Shown one piece after another: positions 37,872 to 47,511 of a stretch of 64,000 nt of DNA. How positions within the stretch are numbered: position 1 is the first letter of the stretch; every line of letters starts with the position of its first letter. Source of the stretch: Chromatiales bacterium (GTDB taxonomy: Bacteria; Pseudomonadota; Gammaproteobacteria; Steroidobacterales; GCA-2729495); the NCBI GenBank assembly GCA_018699155.1, contig JABIQA010000109.1:21361-85360 (forward strand), written 5' to 3'. Both the position numbers and the translations under genes were made by a program. A model generated the notes under the pieces. It was not told the origin of the DNA. It searched no databases and was given only the letters and a program-made list of their open reading frames with translations.

Positions 37872-38852
37872 TTATTTAATATGCGCCAAAATACCGTCGA
37901 GCTCATCCAGAGAATTGTAGTTAATGACAAGCTTTCCCTTGCCTTTCGGGGTGTGCTGAATTGCAACGGAGGCCCCCAATTTGACGGAAAGATCATCCTG
38001 CAGTCGCTGAGTATCTTTATCCAACGGCTTGGGAAATTTCGCCGGAGCCTCGTCACCCACTAGCATCTTGCGGACAGCCGCCTCGGTTTCGCGCACCGAC
38101 AAGCCCTTGTCGACAACGAGTCTCGCCAACCGGGCCTGTTTAAATTTATCCTGAATCCCCAACAACGCGCGCGCATGCCCCATATCAAGCTCACGCTCAC
38201 GCAGGTAATTTCGCACTTCAGGGCCAAGATCCAGCAAGCGCAGCAGGTTAGAGACCGCCGCTCGGGATTTGCCCACCGCATCGGCGGCCTTCTGATGGGT
38301 GACTTCAAACTCATCGATAAGGCGTTTTAACGCCAGCGCCTCTTCCAACGGGTTAAGGTCCTCACGCTGAATATTTTCAATAAGTGACACCGCCACGGCC
38401 GCAGAATCGGGTATATCGCGAATAACTACTGGTATTTCGTCAAGGTCAGCAATTTTGGCGGCACGCCAGCGACGCTCACCCGCAATGATTTCGAAGCGCC
38501 CCTTATGCGCGCCCTTCAACGGACGAACAACAATGGGCTGGATTACGCCTTGGGCGCGAATAGACTCGGCCAACTCTTGCAGCGCTTCTTTGCGCATGTC
38601 CAGGCGCGGCTGGTATGCGCCACGCTGCAACAAATCAAGTGGCAAACTGCCAAGCGTTGCCCCGGGCACATCCCGTCGCGTGTTTGGCGCAGCGGCAGAG
38701 GGCGCTGCCGGTGTTGTGACACTCCCCGGCTGCCTTGGTTTTACCGTTACTGGCCGGGCCGGGCCGGGCGCCGGAGCTGAACTGCCCCCAAGCAATGCAT
38801 CAAGGCCACGGCCTAAGCCGGTTTTCTTCGAAGCTGGTTTCTTGTCTGCCAT
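37872..38852 (-). CDS. parB: Chromosome-partitioning protein ParB
   Basis: Binds parS, spreads and, as a CTPase clamp, loads the origin for segregation. N-terminal GLGRGLDALLGG motif (ParA-activating), a Pro/Ala-rich linker, then the CTP-binding ParB domain with QPIVVRPLKGAHKGRFEIIAGERRWRAA and the GERR motif, DSAAVAVSLIENIQREDLNPLEEA, and the helix-turn-helix THQKAADAVGKSRAAVSNLLRLL. Length 326. It follows parA by 51 bp. Likely binding sites are at 59793 and 59948. Confidence 0.97.
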   Translation of the reverse strand: MADKKPASKKTGLGRGLDALLGGSSAPAPGPARPVTVKPRQPGSVTTPAAPSAAAPNTRRDVPGATLGSLPLDLLQRGAYQPRLDMRKEALQELAESIRAQGVIQPIVVRPLKGAHKGRFEIIAGERRWRAAKIADLDEIPVVIRDIPDSAAVAVSLIENIQREDLNPLEEALALKRLIDEFEVTHQKAADAVGKSRAAVSNLLRLLDLGPEVRNYLRERELDMGHARALLGIQDKFKQARLARLVVDKGLSVRETEAAVRKMLVGDEAPAKFPKPLDKDTQRLQDDLSVKLGASVAIQHTPKGKGKLVINYNSLDELDGILAHIK

Positions 38853-38903
38853 AGTAAAGCTACTTATCGCACGCCGATATTTAAAGAATTAGAGGTTAAA
38901 GAA

Positions 38904-39680
38904 CTATGCAGCAACCGCCTGACGCCGCTGCATAACCTCGCTTGCCAGTGCGAGGTACGCCATCGAACCGCGGGAACGGGGCGCATGCTTCAATACAGGC
39001 ACGCCAAAGCTGGGCGCCTCGGCTAAACGCACGTTTCGAGGAATAATAGTGCTGTATATAGTGTCTGCGAAGTGCTCGGCCAATTGCGTTGAAACATCAG
39101 TAGACAAGCGGTTTCGGGGATCATACATGGTGCGCAGCAGACCTTCGATTTCCAGCTTGTGGTTAACCGAATTGCGCACCTGGCGTATGGTCTCCAGCAA
39201 AGACGATAAGCCCTCAAGCGCATAAAATTCGCACTGCACTGGCACCAGCACGCCATCAGCGGCCGTCATCGCATTCAAGGTAAGCATGTTAATAGTGGGC
39301 GGGCAGTCGATCAGGATGAAATCGTAGCGATCCTGAACGGTTTCAAGCGCAGCGCGCAGCTTGGTCTCACGGCCCAGTTCCTGCATAAGGCGCACTTCAG
39401 CAGCGGTTAGATCGGAGTTTGCCGGCATCAGATGGTAACCGGCGGCTTCTGCGTCGATAATCGCATCAGAGGCGCTAACTTCGCCTAAAAGAACTTCGCA
39501 ACTGGTTGCCGTGAGATTATTTTTATCCACGCCGCTGCCGGTGCTCGCATTGCCCTGCGGATCAAGGTCGACCAACAAAACACGCTGGTCCCCAGCCGCT
39601 AATGAGGCGCCCAAATTTACCGCGGTAGTGGTTTTGCCCACGCCACCTTTTTGATTGGATACTGCAATTATTCGGGCCAT
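38904..39680 (-). CDS. parA: Chromosome-partitioning ATPase ParA
   Basis: Deviant-Walker ATPase that moves ParB-parS complexes. It has MARIIAVSNQKGGVGKTTTA with the KGGVGKTT P-loop, VDLDPQGNAS and ILIDCPPTINML. About 258 residues. A frame start at 39692 would add MEKP; I use the ATG at 39680, which matches the universal MARII start and has a GGAA upstream. It follows rsmG, the classical order. Confidence 0.97.
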   Translation of the reverse strand: MARIIAVSNQKGGVGKTTTAVNLGASLAAGDQRVLLVDLDPQGNASTGSGVDKNNLTATSCEVLLGEVSASDAIIDAEAAGYHLMPANSDLTAAEVRLMQELGRETKLRAALETVQDRYDFILIDCPPTINMLTLNAMTAADGVLVPVQCEFYALEGLSSLLETIRQVRNSVNHKLEIEGLLRTMYDPRNRLSTDVSTQLAEHFADTIYSTIIPRNVRLAEAPSFGVPVLKHAPRSRGSMAYLALASEVMQRRQAVAA

Positions 39681-39781
39681 TGGTTTTTCCATTGGTCAGT
39701 GGCGTTTAGCGCCGTGCGGCTGCCATTGGAATCGCCGACCCCTGTCGCGCAACCCCCCGGATAGCCTAAATTTTCGTTCAG

Positions 39782-40396
39782 TTACCTCAGCGGCCCCAGC
39801 ATCACCATATGCCGCTCAGCATCCAAGCCTGGAACATCAACAGGCTGCGAACTGACCTCCCATTGTGCCTTATTTAATGCGTCAATTTCCTCTTTTGGCA
39901 ACTTCCCTTTCATCGCCAGCAGGTATCCTTCAGTCCGGAGCAGCGGGCGACAGACGTGCGCGAATGCATCCAGGGAACTGAATGCACGCGACACAATAGT
40001 AGTGAACTTATCGGGGGAGGCATATTCCTCGATGCGTGACTTTTCCACGCGTACGTTTGCCAACTCAAGCTGCCGCACAGCATATTCAATAAATCGGGTT
40101 TTCTTGCCATTGGTATCGAGCAGGGTGAACGCAACGTCAGGATGCGCTATTGCCAGCGGTATTCCGGGCAGGCCGGCGCCAGTGCCCACGTCGAGCACCG
40201 CAGTGCCGCGGAGGTATGGCAATACCGTCAATGAGTCCAGCAAATGCAGCACCACCATATCGTGCGGATCACGAATGGCGGTGAGGTTATAGGCCTTATT
40301 CCACTTCTGTAATAACTCGAGGTAGGCCAACAATGAATCTGCAAGGCCTGCATCGAGGCTAAGCTTGTTCAGTCCGTCCAATAGCAGTCTGCGCAT
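39782..40396 (-). CDS. rsmG: 16S rRNA (guanine-527-N7)-methyltransferase RsmG
   Basis: Methylates G527 of 16S rRNA. The SAM-binding motif is TAVLDVGTGAGLPGIPLAIAHP, preceded by NLTAIRDPHDMVVLHLLDSL, with the KKTRFIEYAV segment after. Length 204 versus 207 in E. coli GidB. It normally follows mnmG; here about 7 kb of other genes lie between them. Confidence 0.97.
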   Translation of the reverse strand: MRRLLLDGLNKLSLDAGLADSLLAYLELLQKWNKAYNLTAIRDPHDMVVLHLLDSLTVLPYLRGTAVLDVGTGAGLPGIPLAIAHPDVAFTLLDTNGKKTRFIEYAVRQLELANVRVEKSRIEEYASPDKFTTIVSRAFSSLDAFAHVCRPLLRTEGYLLAMKGKLPKEEIDALNKAQWEVSSQPVDVPGLDAERHMVMLGPLR

Positions 40397-40400
40397 GTGC

Positions 40401-41390
40401 TTAGCTCAAGCGCACCAGTGTGCGCCCGATGATTTTGCCATCCACATAGGGCTGAAATGCCGGCATCAGAGTATCGAGAGTCAGTGCCGTACTTTCCATT
40501 AACGCCAGATGTCTTGGGCGCAGATCGGTAGCAATGCGCTGCCAAATTGCGACACGCAATTCTCGCGGCACGTCGACCGAGTTAATACCCAAAAGGTTTA
40601 CACCCCGCAAAATAAAGGGCATGACCGTCGTGTTCACCTCAAAGCCCTGAGCCAAGCCAATAGCGGCGATGTTGGCATTCGGAGACGCGTTCCGGATCAA
40701 CCCCGCGAGAGTTTCACCTCCGAGGTTATCGATAGCTCCGGACCACAAGCCCTTTTCCAGCGGGCGTTTACCAAAATCAAATTCTTTAAGGTCGAGCACT
40801 TCACTCGCCCCCAGGCTCTTGAGGTAATCGGCCTGCTCGGGCTTGGTGCTCATGGCCATCACGGAATAGCCCAGTCCTGCCAACATATCGATAGCAACAC
40901 TGCCCACACCGCCGGTAGCTCCGGTAACCGCAATCGCGCCATTAGCGGGTCGCTGACCGTTCAATTCCATCCGATGAATCGCATACGCGGCGGTAAACCC
41001 TGCGGTGCCAATTAACATGGCATCACGGCTCGAGAGCTCATCCGGTATCGGAATAGGGCCGCCGGAGGGAAGACTTGCCACCTCGGTAAACCCACCATCA
41101 CGAACTTCGCTTAGACCGCCACCATTCATCAGAACGCGCTGGCCGACAGCAATATCCGGATCTTCGGAGCTAATAACAGTGCCTGCAATATCAACACCAC
41201 CGACCAATGGTGAGGTCCTCAAAATACGTCCTGCGCCGGTCGCTGCCAGTGCGTCTTTGTAATTAATGCTCGACCACTCGCCCTTCACAACAACTTCACC
41301 TGGTGTGAGATCAGCAAGAGTCAGCTCTTCAACGCCCGCAGAAACGCCGGATTTGTCCGCATGCACGCGAAATGCTCTAAATGACTTCAT
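40401..41390 (-). CDS. acuI: Acryloyl-CoA reductase-like quinone oxidoreductase (YhdH/AcuI family)
   Basis: Zinc-free medium-chain dehydrogenase fold, about 329 residues. N-terminal FRAFRVHADKSGVSAGVEEL and SINYKDALAATG, then GVDIAGTVISSEDPD, and the NADPH loop AVTGATGGVGSVAIDMLAGLG followed by MSTKPEQADYLKSLGASEV. YhdH/AcuI proteins reduce acryloyl-CoA to propionyl-CoA and are common in marine bacteria using DMSP. The ATG at 41390 has TAGGAG about 8 nt upstream; the longer frame to 41516 overlaps the next gene and is not favoured. It is not a standard member of this cluster. Confidence 0.8.
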   Translation of the reverse strand: MKSFRAFRVHADKSGVSAGVEELTLADLTPGEVVVKGEWSSINYKDALAATGAGRILRTSPLVGGVDIAGTVISSEDPDIAVGQRVLMNGGGLSEVRDGGFTEVASLPSGGPIPIPDELSSRDAMLIGTAGFTAAYAIHRMELNGQRPANGAIAVTGATGGVGSVAIDMLAGLGYSVMAMSTKPEQADYLKSLGASEVLDLKEFDFGKRPLEKGLWSGAIDNLGGETLAGLIRNASPNANIAAIGLAQGFEVNTTVMPFILRGVNLLGINSVDVPRELRVAIWQRIATDLRPRHLALMESTALTLDTLMPAFQPYVDGKIIGRTLVRLS

Positions 41391-41433
41391 TAAATGGCTC
41401 CTATCGGGGCATTGTCCATGATGCTGAGCAAAA

Positions 41434-41904
41434 TCAAAGCGCCTCGCATATATCCTGCTGAAGCTCAGGGTCTTCAGGCTCGGTTTGTGGCGGGTAGCGT
41501 TTAATGACTTCACCATCGCGATTAATCAGAAACTTTTCAAAGTTCCATTCGATGTCGCCGGGAAATGCGGTGGTAAGCCACGCATAAAGAGGATGCTGAT
41601 CTTCGCCGTTGACCTTTATTTTTTCGGTTAACGGAAACGTCACGCCATAGTTTGTTTTACAGAAGTCTTCAATGTCATTCGCGTTGCCCGGCTCCTGCGC
41701 GCCGAACTGGTTACACGGCAAACCCACCACCGTAAAATCCTGACCTTTTAATTCTTCATACAGCTTCTGCAGGCCGGCGTAGTGTGGTGTTAATCCGCAT
41801 TGGCTCGCGACATTAACGAGGAGCACAACCTTACCGTCTAAACCCAAAATGATATCTTTTTCTCCGGCCAAGGGGGCGATACTGAAGCTTTGTAGATTGC
41901 TCAT
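41434..41904 (-). CDS. Glutathione peroxidase
   Basis: Thiol peroxidase of the GPx family, about 156 residues. The catalytic set is present: Cys in NVASQCGLTPHY (not selenocysteine), Gln in VVGLPCNQFGAQEPG, and Trp-Asn in DIEWNFEKFLI. Bacterial members reduce hydroperoxides using glutathione or thioredoxin. The ATG at 41904 is preceded by GGAGAACAACC, better than the frame start at 41931. It lies between the peptide transporter and the AcuI-like gene; Gor in this window could recycle glutathione. Confidence 0.92.
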   Translation of the reverse strand: MSNLQSFSIAPLAGEKDIILGLDGKVVLLVNVASQCGLTPHYAGLQKLYEELKGQDFTVVGLPCNQFGAQEPGNANDIEDFCKTNYGVTFPLTEKIKVNGEDQHPLYAWLTTAFPGDIEWNFEKFLINRDGEVIKRYPPQTEPEDPELQQDICEAL

Positions 41905-41953
41905 GGTTGTTCTCCAAAATAGTAAATTCAATAGGTCTGCAGATTTGTATTAT

Positions 41954-43744
41954 TCAATCCGCCAAATGGCAGGCGACCATACTACGCCCAACAGCGCGCA
42001 GGGGCGGCTCTTCGTTGGCGCAACGGGGCTCTGCTAACGGACAGCGGGTGCAAAATGCACACCCGGCTGGGGGGTGTAACGGCGATGGCAGATCCCCTGA
42101 AATCGCTGCAAAACCAAGGCTTTGCTGAATTTTCGGGTCAGGAATGGGCACCGCTGATATCAATGCCCGAGTATAGGGGTGACGAGGGCTTGAGTAGATC
42201 TCATCGCGATCGGCCAGCTCAACAACCTTGCCCAAATACATCACCATTACACGGTGGCTAATCTGCCGGACAACGGCAAGATCATGTGCAATAAACACTA
42301 ACGATAAATTAAGCTCTTTCTGCAGCTCTATTAGCAGCTGAACAACTTTCGCCTGCACTGACACATCCAACGCACTTACCGGTTCATCACATACAATTAG
42401 CTTTGGCTCAAACATCAACGCCCGGGCAATACCGATGCGCTGACATTGGCCACCTGAAAATTCATGGGGATATCGCGTCAGTTGCTCAGGACTCAAGCCA
42501 ACTTTTTCTATCATAATACTGGCTCGACGTAACTTTTCTGCGCGACTGAGATTTGGGTGATAGGTATCAAGGGGCTCACATAAAATATCGGCAATAGTCA
42601 TTCGTGGATTAAGCGACGCGAGCGGGTCCTGAAAAATAATCTGCATATCACTGCGCATTGCACGCAGTTGTTTGGTCGTGAGTTTCTGTAACGATTCGCC
42701 CATTAACAAGACGTCACCGGCAGAGGATGGAATCAGGTTTAATACCGCCCGCGCCAACGTCGATTTGCCGCAGCCTGATTCACCCACGACACCCAGCGTT
42801 TCACCAGCAATGAGATTCAGATCCACGCCACGCAAGGCCTTGAGCTGATGTGCTGCAGCCAAAAACCTTTTAGAATCAACAGAATAAGTGACCTCAAGCC
42901 CTCTGGCCTCCAACCGTTGGGCGGTGTCTGTTGGCTGATTTAATTCGGTATTAACCTCATTAAGCCGGGGCACTGCGGCAAGTAGGGCACGGGTATAAGG
43001 ATGCTGTGGTGTGGCGAACAGCGGCTCAACAAAGTTCTCTTCGACACACTCACCCTTCGACATTACCAATACCCGATCGCAAGTGCCGGCAACCACGCCC
43101 ATGTCATGAGTGATTAATAATATAGCTGTAGCAAAGTCGGTTTGTAACTCGCACATCAGCTCCAGAATTTGTGCCTGTACAGTAACGTCTAGAGCGGTGG
43201 TTGGCTCGTCAGCAATCAGAAGTTTTGGTTTACAAAGCAGGGCTGTCGCAATCATCACCCGTTGCCGCATACCGCCAGATAGTTCGTGCGGGTACTGGGT
43301 CATTCGTTTTGCCACTTCAGGAATCCTAACGGCCTCAAGCATCAGCCGACATTCCGCAAGAGCATCGCGTTTGGATTTACCCAGATGTCTGCGTGCTACC
43401 AAAGACATCTGTGCGCCAACGGTTAAATGTGGATTCAATGATGTCATTGGATCCTGAAACACCATAGCAATGTCTTTGCCGCGAACACGATTAAGCTCAG
43501 ATTGACTCAGGGCAAGCAGGTCGGTGCCATTAAGCATCGCCTTGCCCGAGACCGTTGCGTTGTGGGGCAGCAGGCCCATTAAACTCATTACGGACTGAGT
43601 CTTCCCCGAACCGGACTCCCCAACGATACCAAGGGTTTCAGACGTTTTCAGGGTATACGAAAGGTCTTTTACGGCGCGCGTAATGCCGTCGCGACCGGCA
43701 AACGAAACATTGAGCGATTTGAGCTCAAGCAACGGCATGGTCAT
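41954..43744 (-). CDS. Peptide ABC transporter, fused double ATP-binding protein (OppD-OppF)
   Basis: Two complete ATPase domains in one 596-residue chain. First: Walker A GIVGESGSGKTQSVM, signature LSGGMRQRVMIA, Walker B LLIADEPTTALDVT. Second: Walker A GVVGESGCGKSTLAR, signature FSGGQCQRIGIAR, Walker B LIVCDEPVSALDVS. Each is followed by the oligopeptide_DP C-terminal element; the second ends with CAFCTRCPLAEPRC, a cysteine cluster typical of DppD/F and OppD/F that can bind iron-sulfur. A fused ATPase is as in E. coli YejF. It overlaps the OppC-like gene by 4 bp and is the last gene of the transporter. Confidence 0.95.
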   Translation of the reverse strand: MTMPLLELKSLNVSFAGRDGITRAVKDLSYTLKTSETLGIVGESGSGKTQSVMSLMGLLPHNATVSGKAMLNGTDLLALSQSELNRVRGKDIAMVFQDPMTSLNPHLTVGAQMSLVARRHLGKSKRDALAECRLMLEAVRIPEVAKRMTQYPHELSGGMRQRVMIATALLCKPKLLIADEPTTALDVTVQAQILELMCELQTDFATAILLITHDMGVVAGTCDRVLVMSKGECVEENFVEPLFATPQHPYTRALLAAVPRLNEVNTELNQPTDTAQRLEARGLEVTYSVDSKRFLAAAHQLKALRGVDLNLIAGETLGVVGESGCGKSTLARAVLNLIPSSAGDVLLMGESLQKLTTKQLRAMRSDMQIIFQDPLASLNPRMTIADILCEPLDTYHPNLSRAEKLRRASIMIEKVGLSPEQLTRYPHEFSGGQCQRIGIARALMFEPKLIVCDEPVSALDVSVQAKVVQLLIELQKELNLSLVFIAHDLAVVRQISHRVMVMYLGKVVELADRDEIYSSPRHPYTRALISAVPIPDPKIQQSLGFAAISGDLPSPLHPPAGCAFCTRCPLAEPRCANEEPPLRAVGRSMVACHLAD

Positions 43745-44619
43745 GATTCGCCTGCGCTGTCGCGAGGGTCTAAGGCGTCACGCAAACCGTCGCCAATAAA
43801 GTTGAAACAAAATAGTGTGGCCGCAAGAAACAACGCAGGGAAAAATAACGTCCATGGCGCACTTTCCATTAATGCGGCACCATCATTTACCAAGGCGCCC
43901 CAAGAGGTCATTGGCTCCTGAACACCTAGGCCAAGAAAACTTAAAAACGATTCAACAAGAATCACCTGAGGAATCGTTAGAGTGACATACACAATTACTA
44001 CGCCCAATAAATTAGGAATAATATGCCGCCGAATAATGTTTAAGTTACTGACGCCGCCCGCCCTTGCCGCTTCGACGAACTCTCGATGCTTCATGCTCAA
44101 GGTTTGACCCCGCACAATACGCGCCATGTCTAGCCAGTTTACGGCGCCAACCGCGACAAAAATTAAAAATATATTTCTACCGAAAAACACCATTAATAGA
44201 ATCACAAAAAACATAAATGGCATGGCATACATCACATCAACAAACCGCATCATCAACTGGTCAGTTCGGCCGCCGGCATAGCCTGCTATTGCCCCCCAGA
44301 AAACGCCGATAACCAGACTCACCATCGTGGCCGAAAGGCCTACCAATAAAGAGATTCGGCCGCCATAGAGGGTGCGGACAAAGATGTCTCGACCGACGTC
44401 GTCGGTGCCGAAATAGTGTGCGGTTTCAATGCTTGGCGATGTCGCTACGTTATCCCAATCCGTGGAATCGATATCCCATGGCGACAGCAATGGCGCCGCA
44501 AGCGTCAGCAGTACCACAATAGCCATCAAGGCAAGCGCCGTGGTTGTCGCCTTACTGCTTAACAAGCTTCGCATTGCGATACGAAACAATGAATGGCCTT
44601 GCTGGCTCACGCCGGTCAT
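43741..44619 (-). CDS. oppC: Peptide ABC transporter permease (OppC-like)
   Basis: 292-residue inner-membrane permease with about six helices and the BPD EAA loop EFVEAARAGGVSNLNIIRRHI. N-terminal OppC-type segment and VGRDIFVRTLYGGRISLLVG are characteristic. It overlaps both neighbours by 4 bp (44616-44619 and 43741-43744), so expression is tightly coupled. Confidence 0.95.
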   Translation of the reverse strand: MTGVSQQGHSLFRIAMRSLLSSKATTTALALMAIVVLLTLAAPLLSPWDIDSTDWDNVATSPSIETAHYFGTDDVGRDIFVRTLYGGRISLLVGLSATMVSLVIGVFWGAIAGYAGGRTDQLMMRFVDVMYAMPFMFFVILLMVFFGRNIFLIFVAVGAVNWLDMARIVRGQTLSMKHREFVEAARAGGVSNLNIIRRHIIPNLLGVVIVYVTLTIPQVILVESFLSFLGLGVQEPMTSWGALVNDGAALMESAPWTLFFPALFLAATLFCFNFIGDGLRDALDPRDSAGES

Positions 44620-45530
44620 AACTTCACCCGAGGGTCTAACCAGCGATAAGCAATATCAACAAAGAAGTTGAAACAGATGATCAGTACGCCATAGAAAACG
44701 ACAATGCCCATGACAAGCGTGTAATCGCGATTCAGCGCGCCCTGAACAAAGAACCTACCAAGACCGGGAACGCCAAATATTTGTTCGACAACAACTGATC
44801 CCGTAATAATGGCTGCAGTAGCCGGGCCCAGATAAGACACCACAGGAAGGATCGCGGGCTTAAGAGCATGATGAAAAAGTATTTCTATCTGGGTGAGACC
44901 CTGCGCACGTGCGGTACGAATGTAATCGCTGCGCAAAACCTCAATCATGCTGCCTCGGGTAAGCCGCGCAATGTAGGCAATTTGCGGCAGTGCAAGCGCA
45001 ATTACTGGCAGTACTAGATTTCGCCAATCCCCCAGCCCTCCAGCTGGAAACCATTGCAGAGTAACGGCAAAAACCAGCACCAGCAGAGGAGCAATAACAA
45101 AAGTGGGCACTGAAACGCCCGTCATTGCAGCGGTCATTACCACGTAGTCGGTACGGGTGTTTTGTTTTAGTGCCGCCATCGTGCCAATCGCAACACCTGC
45201 GATAATGGCAAGGAGCATGGCCAAAGAACCTAGCTTTAACGAAACCGGAAAACCGGTCGCGATAAGTTCGCTTACGGTGTAATCGGCATAGGCGAATGAT
45301 GGACCAAAATCACCCTGTAAAAGATTACCGAGATAGCGAATAAATTGTTGCCATAGCGGCTCATCGAGATGATAAGCGGCATTCAGTCGCTCCTGAATTT
45401 CTGCTGATAATTGTTTTTCAGAATCGAATGGGCCGCCTGGTGCAACGCGAATTAACGTAAATGCCAGTACCATAAGAACAAGCAGTGTGGGGATAGCCCC
45501 AAAAAAACGTTTAACGGTGAAACGCAGCAT
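44616..45530 (-). CDS. oppB: Peptide ABC transporter permease (OppB-like)
   Basis: 304-residue permease. It begins MLRFTVKRFFGAIPTLLVLM and has the OppB start motif APGGPFDSEKQL, the EAA loop SDYIRTARAQGLTQIEILFHHALKPA and VEQIFGVPGLGRFFV. Close in pattern to E. coli OppB (306). First of the three overlapping transporter-core genes. Confidence 0.95.
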   Translation of the reverse strand: MLRFTVKRFFGAIPTLLVLMVLAFTLIRVAPGGPFDSEKQLSAEIQERLNAAYHLDEPLWQQFIRYLGNLLQGDFGPSFAYADYTVSELIATGFPVSLKLGSLAMLLAIIAGVAIGTMAALKQNTRTDYVVMTAAMTGVSVPTFVIAPLLVLVFAVTLQWFPAGGLGDWRNLVLPVIALALPQIAYIARLTRGSMIEVLRSDYIRTARAQGLTQIEILFHHALKPAILPVVSYLGPATAAIITGSVVVEQIFGVPGLGRFFVQGALNRDYTLVMGIVVFYGVLIICFNFFVDIAYRWLDPRVKL

Positions 45531-45573
45531 CGGAGTAGTTTACTCCGGTTTATTTTTCAGATGGCAACGAAGG

Positions 45574-45783
45574 CTATTCAGCAGGGTCTGCTGCTATCGA
45601 TTCTATGTCCGCGTCGCGACATTCAGGCGCCATGTCTGACAATGGCATATCTTTGGCCTGATACCGGCAATAGGTATCAGCGCCTTTGTAGTAAACAGAA
45701 ATGGCTACCAAGAACGCGCACAAGCCCACCACATAAAGGATTCCTGGAAGGCTGCTGCTGCGTGGTTTTTGCGTTTCAGACAT
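45574..45783 (-). CDS. Small single-pass membrane protein between oppA and oppB
   Basis: About 69 residues from MSETQKPRSSS: a short polar start, one membrane helix (LPGILYVVGLCAFLVAISVYY) and a C-terminal tail with two cysteines (TYCRYQAK, APECRDAD). A longer frame reaches 45831; the ATG at 45783 has an AGAAGAG just upstream. It lies 69 bp after oppA and 43 bp before oppB in the same direction. No family recognised; a role with the transporter is only suggested by position. Confidence 0.55.
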   Translation of the reverse strand: MSETQKPRSSSLPGILYVVGLCAFLVAISVYYKGADTYCRYQAKDMPLSDMAPECRDADIESIAADPAE

Positions 45784-45852
45784 CTCTTCTCTCGTATGGT
45801 GATAATCAATCATTAGTATAGCCACAAACAAGGCCGCTTAGGAGACTGCGTT

Positions 45853-47511
45853 TTACCCGGCATCCGCTGCGGGGGTATCAATCCACAGGTCTTTGGAATA
45901 GACATGATCCATGATGTTTGGCGTGAAGCCTTTTACCCAGGGTTTTATCAGGTGCTTGCTCACATAATAGTAAATCGGAATTACTGGCATATCCTGCAAC
46001 ATCAGCGCTTCAGCTTGTTGCATATAGATCGCCCGCTGGCTCATATCTATTTCTTTGGCTGCACGCTCCAGCAAATGGTCAAACTCAGTGTTGGCGTAAC
46101 CAGAGTCATTTTGGGGATTGGTTGAAATGAGCAGCTGAAGAAATCCATATGCATCATTGTAGTCGCCGATCCAGCCGGAACGATATATTTCTGTTTCGGT
46201 CTTGTTGGCTCGCGTCTGCAAATAAACCTTCCACTCCTGGTTCCTCAGCGTGGTCCTAACGCCCAAGTTTTGCTTCCACATAGAAGCCACTGCAATGGCT
46301 AGCTGCTTGTGGCCCTGACTGGTGTTGTATAACACCTCAACTTCGAGCGGGCTTTCAGGGCCGTAGCCAGATGCAGCATACAGGCGTCGGGCCTCGGCGT
46401 TGCGCTCCTCCTGAGACCAGTTCGCCCAATAGGGTGTCTGTGGTTCATACCCGGTAACCGGGGGCACGAAACTGTAAGCCGCTAGCTCGCCACCGCCCGT
46501 GAGCTTCTGGGTAAGAATCTGACGATCAATGCTCATCGCTAAGGCGAGGCGAAGCTGTGGCTTGGCTTTAAAGGGCGCTCTAAGGGTATTGATGCCATAG
46601 TAGTAGGCGCCAAGATACGGCGATACCACGTACTCGTCGGGAATGTTCTGCATAATCCAGCCGAGCTGCCGTGATGGGACTTCCTGCGTCATATCAAGCT
46701 CATTTGCTCGATAACGCTTTAACACAGCATCAGGGTTTTCTATAGCGAGATACACGACCTTGTCTATACGGGTGTCGTGGTTATCCCAGTAACGGGTATT
46801 CCGCTCAACCGATATATGCGACTGCACGAGCCAATCAGATATTTTGTAGGCGCCATTAGACACATTATTGTTTGGTCGCGTGAATTGGTCGCGGTGCTGT
46901 TCGGCGGTTGCCTGATGCACCGGGTACGCCATTGCATGATTAAGCAATGATAAAAAGTATGGTGTCGATGCTTCTAAATTAATTTTAAGCTGGTGAGGTG
47001 AAAGAGCCTTAACACCCAGGCTATCCAATCCCAATTCCCCACGATTAACCGCTGCAGCATTTTTAATGGGGTACAGAATATTTGCATAGCGCGATAGAGT
47101 TGCGGGGTTTAGTGCGCGCCGAAAACTGTAGACAAAGTCGGCGGCGGTAAGCGGTTCTCCGTTAGACCACTTGGCGTTTGTCCGCAATTGAAAAGTGTAC
47201 TCTGTGCCCGACTCATCAATCGTCCAGCTCTCGGCAACGCCCGGTAATAAGTCACCATTCGGCGCCTCTATAGTTAAGCCTTCGTAGATGTCGCGGAGAA
47301 TATTAGCGGCTGGTACACCTTCGGCTTTGTGCGGATCAAGCGTCTGGGGTTCGGCACCATTGCTCTTTCGCAAGACATTGCCCTCTGGTGAAAACTTTTG
47401 TGGCGCAAGGGTTTCAGGCCGGGGCGGCTCGGCTGGAGAGCAGGCCGCCAGGGTGCTGAGCACCAGCAACATGAGAAGGCTTGTCGTGGGGGAATAGAAC
47501 GTGATGCTCAC
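45853..47511 (-). CDS. oppA: Oligopeptide-binding lipoprotein (OppA-like)
   Basis: Family 5 solute-binding protein, 552 residues. Type II signal peptide with lipobox STLAAC, then the OppA-type motif [39 protein letters not shown] and [20 protein letters not shown]. Ligand-loop features match oligopeptide rather than nickel or heme binders. Its GTG start overlaps the mnmG stop (GTGA at 47508-47511), so it is probably translated by coupling to mnmG, an unusual link. Confidence 0.93.
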   Translation of the reverse strand: MSITFYSPTTSLLMLLVLSTLAACSPAEPPRPETLAPQKFSPEGNVLRKSNGAEPQTLDPHKAEGVPAANILRDIYEGLTIEAPNGDLLPGVAESWTIDESGTEYTFQLRTNAKWSNGEPLTAADFVYSFRRALNPATLSRYANILYPIKNAAAVNRGELGLDSLGVKALSPHQLKINLEASTPYFLSLLNHAMAYPVHQATAEQHRDQFTRPNNNVSNGAYKISDWLVQSHISVERNTRYWDNHDTRIDKVVYLAIENPDAVLKRYRANELDMTQEVPSRQLGWIMQNIPDEYVVSPYLGAYYYGINTLRAPFKAKPQLRLALAMSIDRQILTQKLTGGGELAAYSFVPPVTGYEPQTPYWANWSQEERNAEARRLYAASGYGPESPLEVEVLYNTSQGHKQLAIAVASMWKQNLGVRTTLRNQEWKVYLQTRANKTETEIYRSGWIGDYNDAYGFLQLLISTNPQNDSGYANTEFDHLLERAAKEIDMSQRAIYMQQAEALMLQDMPVIPIYYYVSKHLIKPWVKGFTPNIMDHVYSKDLWIDTPAADAG

